Positions 39,330 to 48,478 of a DNA stretch of 64,000 nucleotides are shown piece after piece. The notes under the pieces are model-generated. The model had not been told where the DNA came from. It ran no database searches and saw nothing but the letters and a program-made list of their open reading frames with translations. Location of the stretch: assembly GCF_016429015.1 (NCBI RefSeq), contig NZ_JAELTU010000002.1:49530-113529 (forward strand), given 5' to 3'. Positions within the stretch are counted from its first letter, which is position 1; the number at the start of each line of letters is the position of its first letter. The translations under genes were made by a program, and so were the position numbers. Source of the stretch: Rhizobium sp. ASV20. Lineage in GTDB: Bacteria; Pseudomonadota; Alphaproteobacteria; Rhizobiales; Rhizobiaceae.

Positions 39330-40298
39330 TCAGCTCGCCTTAGGTCGCCAGACGACATCCGTGACGGTCAGTTTCTTCGGCACGATCCCGAGATTGTAGA
39401 ATTCATCGGCCAAGCCCTGTTGATAGGCAATTGCGGCATCCGTGATGATCGAAACACTGCCGAGATCGGCGCCGGGACGCGTCAATGTCACTCGGGTCAC
39501 CTCTGTGGGAACACCGGTGATCTCGGCCAGCGCTGCAATGCTTTCGTCCAGATGGGACTGAGCCGCTGCTCCGACCTTGGCAAGCTCATCGATGATGTCC
39601 GCGACGACCTGCGGGTTATCCCTGGTGAAATCGGTGTTGGCGAGGAAGTAGCTGAAGGAGTCGACGATCCCGCGCGCTGTCGTCAGGATGCGGGTATCCG
39701 GGTCCGCCTCAGCGATGGCGAGGTACGGATCCCAGATGGACCAGGCATCGATCGCACCGGTCTTGAATGCTGCGGAAGCATCCGGCGGCGCAAGATCCAG
39801 TGCCTGAATGTCGCCGACCGTGAGTCCTCCTTTACGTAGCGCTTTGACCGTGACGTTATGGGCGCTGGAACCGCGCTTGAAAGCGACTTTCTTGCCTTTG
39901 AGGTCGGCGAGTGTCTGGATCGGTGAATCCTTGCGAACGAGAATGGCCGAGCTTTCGGGACTGCCGGCATAGAGGCCGACATAGAGCAGATTGCCATTGG
40001 CGGCCTGCGCAAAGAGCGGTGGTACGTCGCCAGTGGCGCCGAAATCGAGCGCGCCTGCACCCAATGCTTCGAGGAGCGGCGGCCCTGAGGTAAATTCCGA
40101 CCACTCAACGGATATGCCGCGATCAGAGAGCCGTTTTTCCAGCGCCCCCTTACGTTTGGCGAGCGCCAGCACGCCGTTCTTCTGCCAGCCGATCCGAAGT
40201 GTCGTTGCGGCTGCAGCTCGCACCGACCGGATGGACGGCAACGCAAAGGCGGCAGCGGTAGCGCCAAGGAGACCGAGTGTCTGTCTGCGCGAAATCAT
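39330..40298 (-). CDS. ssuA: Aliphatic sulfonate ABC transporter substrate-binding protein
   Basis: The 322-aa periplasmic binding protein begins with a Tat-like signal ('SRRQTLGLLGATAAAFALP'). The mature part has 'LRIGWQKNGVLALAKRKGAL' and 'VEWSEFTSGPPLLEALGAGALD' (in two parts), typical of SsuA/TauA-like proteins. It is upstream of ssuD on the same strand and completes the transporter with ssuC and ssuB. Ligand taken from context. Confidence 0.92.
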   Translation of the reverse strand: MISRRQTLGLLGATAAAFALPSIRSVRAAAATTLRIGWQKNGVLALAKRKGALEKRLSDRGISVEWSEFTSGPPLLEALGAGALDFGATGDVPPLFAQAANGNLLYVGLYAGSPESSAILVRKDSPIQTLADLKGKKVAFKRGSSAHNVTVKALRKGGLTVGDIQALDLAPPDASAAFKTGAIDAWSIWDPYLAIAEADPDTRILTTARGIVDSFSYFLANTDFTRDNPQVVADIIDELAKVGAAAQSHLDESIAALAEITGVPTEVTRVTLTRPGADLGSVSIITDAAIAYQQGLADEFYNLGIVPKKLTVTDVVWRPKAS

Positions 40299-40346
40299 CG
40301 AGGATCCCTTTTATGAGGCCCAGGCGCTTTCGCGGCCATCGGCTCG

Positions 40347-40390
40347 TTGTCGATAGCCAAGGATCGCAAATCCATAGATTATATCGACAA
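40347..40390. promoter_or_regulatory. ssuA upstream 14-mer within a 9-bp inverted repeat
   Basis: The 14-mer at 40377-40390 (minus strand) is identical to the one ahead of ssuD. Here a second half-site in opposite orientation, TTGTCGATA at 40347-40355, makes a perfect 9-bp inverted repeat with TATCGACAA at 40382-40390, the arms 26 nt apart. This suggests a regulator binding site shared by the ssu promoters. Confidence 0.5.
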
Positions 40391-40564
40391 AGGATATTAT
40401 GAAGTTTCGAACCTGAATCGAAATTCCATTCCCAAAAGTACAGAATTCAGAAATCAGATTTCAATGATCATGCCATGGTGACAAGTTGCCCGACAGATCG
40501 GCCTTCCGTCCCTTCAGGCTTTCCGCTAAGCCTTCGAGTCAAATTCGGACAGGGAGTTACAGGA

Positions 40565-41437
40565 ATGGCAAAGGTCTCATTCATCGGCATGGGCGTCATG
40601 GGCTACCCCATGGCCGGGCATCTGAAGGTCAAGGGCGGGCACGACGTTACCGTCTACAACCGCACCGTCGCCAAGGCTGAGGCATGGGCCAAGCAATATG
40701 ACGGCAAGTTCGCACCTACCCCGGCCAAAGCTGCCGAAGACGCCGACTTCGTCTTTACCTGCGTCGGCAACGACGACGATCTGCGCTCGGTGACCACGGG
40801 CGAGAACGGCGTCCTCTCAACGATGAAGGCCGGTTCCGTTCTCATCGACAACACGACCGCGAGTGCCGAAGTTGCCCGAGAACTCTACGCCGCTGCCAAG
40901 GATAAGGGGATCGGCTTCATCGACGCTCCGGTTTCCGGCGGACAGGCAGGTGCGGAAAATGGCATTCTGACCGTCATGTGCGGCGGCGATGAAGCTGTCT
41001 TCGAGAAGGCTCGCCCCGTGATCGACGCTTATGCGCGCATGGTCGGCCTGATGGGGTCGGCCGGCGCGGGCCAATTGACCAAGATGATCAACCAGATCTG
41101 CATCGCCGGCATCGTTCAGGGCTTGGCTGAAGGCATTCACTTCGGAAAACAGGCTGGTCTCGATATCGAGAAGGTGGTCGAGGTCATTTCCAAGGGCGCC
41201 GCTGGCTCCTGGCAGATGGAAAATCGTCACAAGACGATGAATTCGGGCAAATATGATTTTGGCTTCGCCGTCGACTGGATGCGCAAGGATCTCGGTATCG
41301 TTCTGGAGGAAGCGCGCCGCAACCAAGCCAAACTACCTCTGACAGCACTCGTCGACCAATTCTACGGCGACGTACAGGCGATGGGAGGCAATCGCTGGGA
41401 TACCTCCTCGCTGCTCGCACGCCTGGACAGGAAGTAG
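40565..41437 (+). CDS. Beta-hydroxyacid dehydrogenase (3-hydroxyisobutyrate dehydrogenase family)
   Basis: The 290-aa NAD(P)-dependent oxidoreductase has 'SFIGMGVMGYPMAGHL' (dinucleotide binding), 'FIDAPVSGGQAGAENG' (substrate loop) and 'GQLTKMINQICIAG' with the catalytic Lys. The family includes 3-hydroxyisobutyrate dehydrogenase, tartronate semialdehyde reductase and succinic/glyoxylic semialdehyde reductase; I cannot choose among them. The ATG at 40565 follows CAGGA closely; a GGGAG lies a little further up. The frame is open 30 codons before, without support. Confidence 0.9.
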   Translation: MAKVSFIGMGVMGYPMAGHLKVKGGHDVTVYNRTVAKAEAWAKQYDGKFAPTPAKAAEDADFVFTCVGNDDDLRSVTTGENGVLSTMKAGSVLIDNTTASAEVARELYAAAKDKGIGFIDAPVSGGQAGAENGILTVMCGGDEAVFEKARPVIDAYARMVGLMGSAGAGQLTKMINQICIAGIVQGLAEGIHFGKQAGLDIEKVVEVISKGAAGSWQMENRHKTMNSGKYDFGFAVDWMRKDLGIVLEEARRNQAKLPLTALVDQFYGDVQAMGGNRWDTSSLLARLDRK

Positions 41438-41470
41438 GAAAAGCTGCGGCCTCACATGGCAGCAAGGAAC

Positions 41471-41494
41471 GAGCGCCGCTTCAAGACGGCGCTC
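41471..41494. terminator. Bidirectional terminator between the dehydrogenase and Lrp genes
   Basis: The perfect 8-bp stem GAGCGCCG/CGGCGCTC with an 8-nt loop lies in the 65-nt gap between convergent genes. T-runs are short. Confidence 0.6.
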
Positions 41495-41502
41495 GGTTCG
41501 GA

Positions 41503-41991
41503 TCAGTCCTCGTTGGACTTCGCATTCTCGATCAGCATGTAGTCGAGCGGCAGTTCCGTCGAATACTTGATCTGCTCCATAGCGAAAGCTGAGGAGACGT
41601 CGCGGATTTCGATCTTGGCGATCATGCGCTTGTAGAAAGCGTCATAGGCAGCGATATCTGGAACGACCACACGCAGCAGATAGTCGACGTCGCCGCTCAT
41701 GCGGTAGAACTCGACCACCTCCGGGAAATCGGCGATCACTTCGGAAAAACGCTTCAACCATTCGATGGAGTGGCTGTTGGTGCGAATGGAAACGAAAACC
41801 GTGACCTTCGTGTTGACTTTTTCCGGATCGAGCAGCGCTACGCGACGGCGAATGACGCCATCCTCTTCCATCTTCTGGATGCGGCGCCAGCATGGCGTCG
41901 TCGACAATCCGACCTTCTTGGCAAGATCGGCCACGGCCAGAGTGGAGTCCTCCTGCAGAAGGCGCAGGATTTTGCGGTCAAGGCGGTCCAT
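41503..41991 (-). CDS. Lrp/AsnC-family transcriptional regulator
   Basis: The protein of about 162 aa has the AsnC helix-turn-helix 'TLAVADLAKKVGLSTTPCWR' and a C-terminal RAM ligand domain. GAAGGG is 9 nt before the ATG at 41991 but directly abuts an ATG three codons upstream, so the internal ATG ('MDRLDRKILRLL') is preferred. It probably senses an amino acid. It stands alone and could act anywhere in the genome. Confidence 0.92.
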   Translation of the reverse strand: MDRLDRKILRLLQEDSTLAVADLAKKVGLSTTPCWRRIQKMEEDGVIRRRVALLDPEKVNTKVTVFVSIRTNSHSIEWLKRFSEVIADFPEVVEFYRMSGDVDYLLRVVVPDIAAYDAFYKRMIAKIEIRDVSSAFAMEQIKYSTELPLDYMLIENAKSNED

Positions 41992-42057
41992 TTTTAGCAT
42001 CCCTTCGAATTATATTCTCTCTATAGCCTATTTTTGGCGAAATAAAAGAAACTTGTT

Positions 42058-42690
42058 TCAAGAAACGAGGATTCTCACACGTTCTTGTAATACTGGAAGC
42101 AGTTCCGCCTCGAACCAGGGATGACGTTTCAGCCAGCCGCTATTGCGCCAGCTCGGATGTGGCAACGGCAATATGGCCGGCGACCGATTGCTAAGAAGAT
42201 AGCGCCGCCATTCCGCCACCGTCTCTGTCATGGAAGCCATCCGCTCCGAGCCCATATGCCATGCCTGGGCATATTGGCCTATGGTCAGGATCAGCTCGAT
42301 CTGCGGCATCGCATCCATGGCCTTCTTTCGCCACAAAGGCGCGCACTCCTTGCGTGGTGGCATATCGCTGCCGGCGGCATCGTAGCCGGGGAAACAGAAG
42401 CCCATCGGCAGCATGGCAAAATGGTCGGGGTTGTAGAAACTCTCGCGATCGACGTTCAGCCATTGCCGTAGCCGATCGCCGGAAGCATCATTGAAGGGCA
42501 AGCCGCTCTCGTGAACCCGCAAGCCAGGCGCCTGCCCTGCAATCAGAATGCGCGCCGTCCCCGAGAGCGTGACGATCGGCCGGGGCTCGTGCGGCAGCCT
42601 ATGCGCCTCACCTTTGGCGGGCATGTCACGACAGATGCGACAGGCAGCAATCGCCAGGCTCAGATCCTGCAGTTCTTCCTTTGGTATCAT
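42058..42690 (-). CDS. Uracil-DNA glycosylase-family protein with candidate 4Fe-4S cysteines
   Basis: The 210-aa protein has the UDG-superfamily 'IAGQAPGLRVHESGLPFND' motif and a C-terminal 'LPHPSWRNSGW' that corresponds to the HPS motif. C17/C20 ('CRIC'), C99 and C116 are spaced like the cluster ligands of family 4 UDGs. It could remove uracil or damaged bases from DNA, but the catalytic motif is atypical and many relatives are untested. The ATG overlaps the stop of the upstream nuclease gene (ATGA), indicating coupling. Confidence 0.82.
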   Translation of the reverse strand: MIPKEELQDLSLAIAACRICRDMPAKGEAHRLPHEPRPIVTLSGTARILIAGQAPGLRVHESGLPFNDASGDRLRQWLNVDRESFYNPDHFAMLPMGFCFPGYDAAGSDMPPRKECAPLWRKKAMDAMPQIELILTIGQYAQAWHMGSERMASMTETVAEWRRYLLSNRSPAILPLPHPSWRNSGWLKRHPWFEAELLPVLQERVRILVS

Positions 42691-43259
42691 TGTGCGCCCC
42701 ACCCAACGAACTGCCCTATATAATCTACCAGATTTCTGATCGGATCATTCCCGGCAGCCCGCTGCACACGCGCCTCACGGCGATAGTCGCTGGGCCGCTC
42801 GAAATCGCTGGCCCATACGCCCGCTTTCGCTTGGCGCGCTTTCAGCTCTTCTGCTGCATAGCCGCCATAGGATAATGCCATGCCACTAAGAACCATGGCA
42901 GCATTGATATCGGCACCGCCAATCATGCACGTCACCAGCAGACGGCCATAGCGATCTCTCTCCCCTCCACGGCATTCCGGCCTGCCGGTCTTAACGATTG
43001 TGACAAGAGCCTTGCGCGCGTCTTCGCCGCATGCCCAATCCGCGCCATCGCGTCGACACCGTTGTCGATACTCCGGTGCATCGATGCCCTTGAGCCGCAA
43101 ACGCTCTCCATTGATCGAAAGCGTATCGCCGTCAACAACGTAAAAATTACCAGTTTGAACGAGTTCCGGCCGATTATTCAGCTTGGATGCGAGCAGAGCG
43201 AGAATGCCGAGCAAAGCAAATGTGGTCACGCCGTCGCGAAAAAGGCGGCCTGACCGCAT
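42687..43259 (-). CDS. Exported/membrane-anchored thermonuclease (SNase-like)
   Basis: The 190-aa protein begins with one hydrophobic segment ('FALLGILALLASKL') and continues as a staphylococcal-nuclease-like domain: 'VVDGDTLSINGERLRLKGID' with the Asp and Arg of the active site, 'DAPEYRQRC' and 'DRYGRLLVTC'. The catalytic set looks complete. It should cut nucleic acids outside the cytoplasmic membrane. The start could be this ATG or the GTG directly before it; GGAGG lies 10 or 7 nt upstream. Confidence 0.85.
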   Translation of the reverse strand: MRSGRLFRDGVTTFALLGILALLASKLNNRPELVQTGNFYVVDGDTLSINGERLRLKGIDAPEYRQRCRRDGADWACGEDARKALVTIVKTGRPECRGGERDRYGRLLVTCMIGGADINAAMVLSGMALSYGGYAAEELKARQAKAGVWASDFERPSDYRREARVQRAAGNDPIRNLVDYIGQFVGWGAQ

Positions 43260-43385
43260 CACGTTCTTGCCTCCTTTAACAACAAATCCTTGGCGAAGAT
43301 GGCAAACAAAACATTTCGCCGCAGCATCTTCTTAAGAATTGGCCGGTAGTCTCTAATCTCACTAAGACCAAGTTTCAATGAAACC

Positions 43386-44915
43386 ATGAGAACCGGCGAC
43401 AGCACATCGACAGATAAGAACATCGTCGACCGCTCGCGCAGCCACCGCAACCGGGCTGTGTCGAAGGCCGTGCGGCAGACGCGTGAGCGCCTGCAGACGG
43501 GGCACAGCAGCAATTTCGACCGCGAACTCATGCTCATGCATATCGACTCCCTGCTGCAGGGCGCGGCGGTTGTTCCGATTTTTATCGTCGTCGTCGCAGC
43601 ACTCGGAGTTTATCTGACGCGCGACATTGCTATTTTTCTGTGGACCATCCCGATCCTGACGGCCCATGCCATCAACATGCTGCTCGGCAAACGCGCCAAG
43701 AAGCAGGAAATGACGATTGAAGGCGCCCGGAAATGGCGCCAGATCCTGTTGCTGGGGCAATTGCTGACGGGATTGTGCTGGGCGGTTTTCACAATGCAGA
43801 CCTGCACGACCTGCGGCGGAGACAGTTTCAGCCTGTATAAGGGCACGACCCTGCTCGTAGCGATTTGCATTACAGCTATGGCGAGCTTCATGCTGCCGCG
43901 TGCCGTACCTTTCGCCTTTGCGCCCGCGACCGTAGTATTGGTGGTGACCGCGATACTGACCCGAAATCCCTCGGATATCGCGCTGACCGCAGTCGTCTCG
44001 GTTGCCGTGATCTTCTTCACCTTCATTGCCAACCGGATGTTCCAGTCCAATCTGAAGATCCTCTCCTTCCAGTCGGAAAAGGATGATCTGATCGCGGAGC
44101 TGGAGGTCGCCAATTCCATGTCCGACGAGGCACGCCGCCGTGCGGAAGAAGCAAACCTCGCCAAGTCGCGCTTCCTCGCCTCCATGTCCCATGAGCTGAG
44201 AACGCCGCTGAACGCGATCCTTGGCTTCTCCGAAGTCATGTCCGCCGAAGTGATGGGGCCGCTCAACAACCCGACCTATCGGGAATACACCACCGACATC
44301 CATCGATCCGGACAGCATCTGCTGAACCTGATCAACGAGATCCTCGACCTCTCGCGCATCGAGGCCGGCAAATACGAGCTAAACGAAGAAGCGATCTCGC
44401 TGCTCGATATCGCAGAAGATTGCATCGGCATGGTGCAATTGCGCGCCCGCGCCAAGAACATTTCCATCTCCTCGCAGATCGAACCGCAGCTCCCCTCCGT
44501 CTGGGCGGATGAGAAGTCCATGCGTCAGGTCGTTCTCAACCTGTTGTCGAATGCCGTGAAATTCACGCCACAGGGCGGCGAGATCACCGTCAAGGTTGGC
44601 TGGACGGCGGGTGGCGGCGAGTATGTGGCGATCAAGGACAACGGACCCGGCATTCCCGAAGAGGAGATTCCAGTGGTGCTCTCGGCTTTCGGCCAAGGCT
44701 CGATTGCCATCAAGAGCGCCGAGCAAGGCACCGGCCTCGGCCTGCCGATCGTGCAGGCCATCCTTGCCAAGCATGATGGTCAGTTCGTGCTGAAATCCAA
44801 GCTGCGCGAGGGCACCGAAGTCATCGCAATCCTGCCGGCCAAGCGCGTGCTGCAAAGCCTGCCGGCCGTTGAGGACGCGCCGCTTGCCGGTCGTCGTAAG
44901 AAGAGCTTCGCCTGA
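43386..44915 (+). CDS. PdhS/DivJ/PleC-like membrane histidine kinase
   Basis: The 509-aa kinase has about six membrane helices in residues 55-225, a short coiled coil, then HisKA and HATPase domains. The H-box is 'SHELRTPLNAILGFSEVM' with H269, a form shared by alphaproteobacterial cell-cycle kinases acting on DivK/PleD. 'NLLSNAVKFT', 'DNGPGIP' and 'GTGLGLPIV' give the N and G boxes. No response regulator is adjacent. Which PdhS-family member this is cannot be decided here. It overlaps nothing and ends 17 nt from dgkA. Confidence 0.88.
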   Translation: MRTGDSTSTDKNIVDRSRSHRNRAVSKAVRQTRERLQTGHSSNFDRELMLMHIDSLLQGAAVVPIFIVVVAALGVYLTRDIAIFLWTIPILTAHAINMLLGKRAKKQEMTIEGARKWRQILLLGQLLTGLCWAVFTMQTCTTCGGDSFSLYKGTTLLVAICITAMASFMLPRAVPFAFAPATVVLVVTAILTRNPSDIALTAVVSVAVIFFTFIANRMFQSNLKILSFQSEKDDLIAELEVANSMSDEARRRAEEANLAKSRFLASMSHELRTPLNAILGFSEVMSAEVMGPLNNPTYREYTTDIHRSGQHLLNLINEILDLSRIEAGKYELNEEAISLLDIAEDCIGMVQLRARAKNISISSQIEPQLPSVWADEKSMRQVVLNLLSNAVKFTPQGGEITVKVGWTAGGGEYVAIKDNGPGIPEEEIPVVLSAFGQGSIAIKSAEQGTGLGLPIVQAILAKHDGQFVLKSKLREGTEVIAILPAKRVLQSLPAVEDAPLAGRRKKSFA

Positions 44916-44932
44916 GACCTGAATTTCAGCGT

Positions 44933-45325
44933 CTAGCGGAAAAACAGATGGCTGCCGATCACGTAGAGCATGTAGAGGCCGGAAGCGACCAGCATGCAGA
45001 GCACCGCGAATGAGCCGAGATCCTTGGCATGTTTGCCAACATTGGAAATCTCAGGTGAGATACGGTCTATGACTTCTTCTACGGCCGTGTTCATCGCTTC
45101 GATCGCGAAGACGCCGAGAAAAAGCACCAAGCCGATAACGATTTCTCCCAGGCTCGCCCCGACGACGATCAGCAGGATCAGCGAAATCCCCGCAAATAGG
45201 AGTTCCTGGCGGAAAGCCGATTCCTGAAGCAGCCGTTGAAAGCCACCCCATGAGTAGCTGGCGGCCGCGAAGAAGTGCCGGATTCCGGTTTCCTTGGTGA
45301 CTGTAGGTTTCGAAAACTCGGCCAT
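44933..45325 (-). CDS. dgkA: Diacylglycerol kinase
   Basis: The 130-aa integral membrane enzyme phosphorylates diacylglycerol to phosphatidate. The family signature 'EAMNTAVEEVIDRISPE' is present, with three hydrophobic segments. The ATG at 45325 with GGAG 5 nt upstream is the start; the longer open frame is unlikely. In rhizobia it can recycle diacylglycerol left when phosphoglycerol is taken from lipids, such as by the enzyme encoded at 1040-2968. That link is inferred and the genes are not adjacent. Confidence 0.92.
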   Translation of the reverse strand: MAEFSKPTVTKETGIRHFFAAASYSWGGFQRLLQESAFRQELLFAGISLILLIVVGASLGEIVIGLVLFLGVFAIEAMNTAVEEVIDRISPEISNVGKHAKDLGSFAVLCMLVASGLYMLYVIGSHLFFR

Positions 45326-45511
45326 ACCAGCTCCGCCGTAATGTCCCGATTGCAGATCTAGATGCCCTGCGAATACTGCCTCGCTTCCGTTGAAGCAAGA
45401 CGACACGCCTGAACACCTCTCAGAATTCATTACAGATTTATGACGCGAACCGATAGTTCCACAGGAAAATCAGTGGCGAAGTGCCAGTCAGGCACTCGCC
45501 ACCCTATCCCG

Positions 45512-46528
45512 TCAATGCTTGTTGGTGACGCCGGCGCTGGCGAATGTTGCCATGCCGGAATGGCAGGCGGCGGCGGCCTTAACGATACCGGCTGCGAGCG
45601 CCGCACCGGTGCCTTCTCCAAGCCGCATACCAAGTGCCAGAAGCGGCGTCTTGCCGAGCTTCTCGATCGACTTCAGATGGCCCGGCTCTCCCGAAACATG
45701 GCCAATCAGGCAGTGATCGAGCGCCGCCGGATTGGCAGCCTTGAGAATGGAGGCGGCAGCCGTTGCTACATAACCGTCGATGATGACCGGGATGCGCTCC
45801 ATCCGGGCAGCCAGGATAGCGCCCGCCATGGCAGCAATCTCGCGTCCACCGAGGCGACGCAGGATTTCGAGCGGATCGGAAAAGTGAGCGCGATGAAGAG
45901 CAACGGCCTTTTCGACCGCAGCGATCTTACGCTTCAGCATATCACCCTCGGAGCCGGTTCCCGGTCCGACCCAGTCTTCGGCCTTGCCGCCGTAGAGAGC
46001 ATAGTGGATAGCCGCGGCGATCGTGGTGTTGCCGATGCCCATTTCGCCGATGCAGAGCAAATCCGTACCGCCCGCAATCGCTTCCATGCCGAAAGCCATT
46101 GTCGCCGCGCAGTCGCGCTCGCTGAGAGCCGGCTCCTCGGTAATGTCGGCCGTCGGAAAATCGAGCGCCAGGTCGAAGATCTTGAGGCCGAGATCATAGG
46201 TTACGCAGATCTGGTTGATCGCCGCGCCGCCGGCGGCGAAATTCTCCACCATCTGCTGCGTGACGGAAGGCGGGAACGGCGTAATTCCCTGCTTGGTGAC
46301 GCCGTGATTGCCGGCAAAAATCGCAACCAGCGGCCGGGTCACCGCAGGCGGCCGGCCAGTCCAGGCGGCAAGCCAGAAGGCGATCTCTTCGAGACGTCCG
46401 AGCGCGCCTGGCGGTTTGGTGAGCTGTGCGTCGCGCTCACGCGCCGCCACGAGCGCGCGGGCGTCCGGGCCCGGAAGGTCGCGCAGCAGCGTGCGGAAAT
46501 CGTCGAATGGCAAGCCGGTTACGCTCAT
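45512..46528 (-). CDS. cobT: Nicotinate-nucleotide-dimethylbenzimidazole phosphoribosyltransferase
   Basis: The 338-aa enzyme makes alpha-ribazole phosphate for the lower ligand of cobalamin. 'GNHGVTKQGITPFP' and 'GEMGIGNTTIAAAI' are family motifs, and the catalytic Glu is in 'GMRLGEGTGAALA' near the C terminus. AAGGA lies 9 nt before the ATG. It is divergent from cobS, 128 nt away, with which it forms the nucleotide-loop assembly branch. No B12 riboswitch was seen. In Pseudomonas denitrificans naming this is cobU. Confidence 0.95.
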   Translation of the reverse strand: MSVTGLPFDDFRTLLRDLPGPDARALVAARERDAQLTKPPGALGRLEEIAFWLAAWTGRPPAVTRPLVAIFAGNHGVTKQGITPFPPSVTQQMVENFAAGGAAINQICVTYDLGLKIFDLALDFPTADITEEPALSERDCAATMAFGMEAIAGGTDLLCIGEMGIGNTTIAAAIHYALYGGKAEDWVGPGTGSEGDMLKRKIAAVEKAVALHRAHFSDPLEILRRLGGREIAAMAGAILAARMERIPVIIDGYVATAAASILKAANPAALDHCLIGHVSGEPGHLKSIEKLGKTPLLALGMRLGEGTGAALAAGIVKAAAACHSGMATFASAGVTNKH

Positions 46529-46656
46529 GAATGCCGTTCCTTGTCTTTTGGTCTCAAATCAGGTTCTTTGCGTGCGACTCTATTAGTCTTCGGAACCGGC
46601 GCGAACAACTCCAAAAGCGTTCGATGCTGTCGAGCGAAATGCGGGGAGAGGAAGAA

Positions 46657-47433
46657 ATGCGGGAATATATGCGCGACATCGCGCGCGCCGTCGCCTTCTT
46701 GAGCCGCATTCCCGTATCGGCATCCTTCTTTGCGGGCTATGACGGCAAGCTCGGGACGGTGTCACGCGCTTTTCCAGTTGCCGGCTTGCTGGTCGCATTT
46801 CCCGCCGCCATCGTTTTCGGCGTGCTGCTTGCCTTTCGTGCGGATCCGCTCATGGCAGCGCTTCTGGCCCTCACGGTACTGACGGTGACGACGGGCGCCC
46901 TGCATGAGGACGGCCTCAGCGATACCGCAGACGGGCTGGGCGGCGGCACGGATCGCGAGCGCATCCTGACGATCATGAAGGATAGCCGTATCGGCGCCTA
47001 CGGCGCTGCAGCGCTGATCCTGTCCTTCGGATTGCGGGCCGCCGCACTTGCCGCCATTGCCCGTCACGTCTCGCCATCCAACGGAGCAATTGCGCTTCTC
47101 GCAACGGCGGTGCTCAGCCGCGGTGCGATGGTCTGGCATTGGCATGTGCTGCCTTCGGCCAAGCCGGAAGGGGTCGCCGCCTCCTCTGGCCAGCCTGATG
47201 GCGACGCCATGCAGCTGGCGCTGATTACGACGCTCGTCCTCTCCATCCTCCTGATCGGCCCGAGCATGGGCATTCCTGCGCTCGTTCCCTGCTTGCTCGT
47301 CGTCGCCATCGCGACCTTTTTTCTCAACAGGCATATGCGCCAGAGACTGTCCGGCCATACCGGAGACACGATCGGCGCGACGCAGCAGATTTGCGAGATC
47401 GCGTCGCTCTGCACCCTTGCCATGTGTGTTTGA
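46657..47433 (+). CDS. cobS: Adenosylcobinamide-GDP ribazoletransferase (cobalamin synthase)
   Basis: The 258-aa membrane enzyme joins adenosylcobinamide-GDP to alpha-ribazole, the last part of B12 synthesis. The signature '[18 protein letters not shown]' followed by '[11 protein letters not shown]' is unmistakable. Three candidate ATGs lie close together; the one at 46657 has GGGGAGAGG about 5 nt upstream. It is called cobV in Pseudomonas denitrificans naming. It is followed by the DUF1289 gene after 19 nt. Confidence 0.94.
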   Translation: MREYMRDIARAVAFLSRIPVSASFFAGYDGKLGTVSRAFPVAGLLVAFPAAIVFGVLLAFRADPLMAALLALTVLTVTTGALHEDGLSDTADGLGGGTDRERILTIMKDSRIGAYGAAALILSFGLRAAALAAIARHVSPSNGAIALLATAVLSRGAMVWHWHVLPSAKPEGVAASSGQPDGDAMQLALITTLVLSILLIGPSMGIPALVPCLLVVAIATFFLNRHMRQRLSGHTGDTIGATQQICEIASLCTLAMCV

Positions 47434-47452
47434 AGCCTCGATATATGATCCT

Positions 47453-47674
47453 ATGCTAACGCCCTGTATCCTTGTCTGTTCTCTCGACAAAAACACCGGC
47501 TATTGTCTCGGCTGCGGCCGCACAGGCGCGGAAATCGGCGCATGGATAAGCTACAGCGACGATGAGCGACGCGCGATTATGGAGATTCTTCCCGAACGCA
47601 TGACCAAACTCGCGCCGCAGCCCGGCAAGGATATTCGCCCGTCGCAACGGACACAGGAGAGCAGTGCCGTATGA
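47453..47674 (+). CDS. DUF1289 small Cys-rich protein
   Basis: The 73-aa product shows the DUF1289 pattern: 'TPCILVCSLDKNTGYCLGCG' with four Cys, followed by 'RTGAEIGAWISYSDDER'. The cysteines could hold a metal or cluster. Function unknown. It starts 19 nt after cobS and overlaps the next gene by 4 nt (ATGA), so all three may be one transcript. Confidence 0.88.
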   Translation: MLTPCILVCSLDKNTGYCLGCGRTGAEIGAWISYSDDERRAIMEILPERMTKLAPQPGKDIRPSQRTQESSAV

Positions 47675-48372
47675 ACCGCCTGAACATCGTTCTCGCCATT
47701 CTCGGCATCGGCCTCGCGCTTCTCATTTTCAACAACAACAGCGGCATGACCTTCGGCATGCACAATGATGACTTTGCCCGCGTCATCTACCTCGTTCCGA
47801 TAGCCCTGATGATGAGCGCCGCCGTCTGGGGCAGCCGCCACACCCTCAGCCAATCGGTACGCAATCTCCTGATCTGGTTCGTCATCATCATGGCGCTGGC
47901 GACGGCCTACATCTATCGTTACGACGCTGAGCGGGTTGGAAATCGGCTTTTTGCCGGGCTGATACCCGGCCATGCCGTCGTCGTCACCACCAGCGAGGGC
48001 GGACAGGAAGTTATTATCCACAAGCGATCCAGCGGACATTTCGAGGCTGTGGTCAAGATCAACGGCCAACCGATCGAAATGCTTATCGATACCGGCGCCA
48101 GCACGATTGCATTGTCGCAGGAAGACGCCGAGCGCGTCGGGATCATCCCGGAAAACCTGACCTACTCGATGACAGTAGCGACCGCAAACGGACGGGCAAG
48201 CGCGGCCCCTGTCGAGCTTGGCTCCGTTTCGATCGGGCCGATCAAGCGCCGGGATGTCAAGGCAAGCGTGGCGGAAGCAGGCAAGCTGGATCAGAGCCTG
48301 CTTGGCATGAGTTTCCTTGAGACCTTGGGATCGATGCAGATGCAGACCGACGAGCTTCGCCTACGCGATTAA
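47671..48372 (+). CDS. TIGR02281-type clan AA aspartic protease
   Basis: The 233-aa membrane protein has three hydrophobic segments in its first 100 residues and then a single retropepsin-like domain. The active-site motif is 'MLIDTGASTIALSQEDAERV', and 'LLGMSFLETLG' forms the second conserved loop. Single-domain enzymes of this clan work as dimers. It likely acts in the periplasm; the substrate is unknown. Confidence 0.9.
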   Translation: MNRLNIVLAILGIGLALLIFNNNSGMTFGMHNDDFARVIYLVPIALMMSAAVWGSRHTLSQSVRNLLIWFVIIMALATAYIYRYDAERVGNRLFAGLIPGHAVVVTTSEGGQEVIIHKRSSGHFEAVVKINGQPIEMLIDTGASTIALSQEDAERVGIIPENLTYSMTVATANGRASAAPVELGSVSIGPIKRRDVKASVAEAGKLDQSLLGMSFLETLGSMQMQTDELRLRD

Positions 48373-48478
48373 GAGCAACGAAGAACGGCAATCGATAGTT
48401 CGGCGGGGACCGAAGCATTCGCTGGCCTCTTCACTCTAAAGAAGGGCAGACCCGAACGGCCCGGAGAGTGAGACACGC

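Noticed and set aside
46529..46656. Cobalamin riboswitch between cobT and cobS
   Set aside because: The 128-nt spacer has no B12-box sequence and is too short for a full aptamer.
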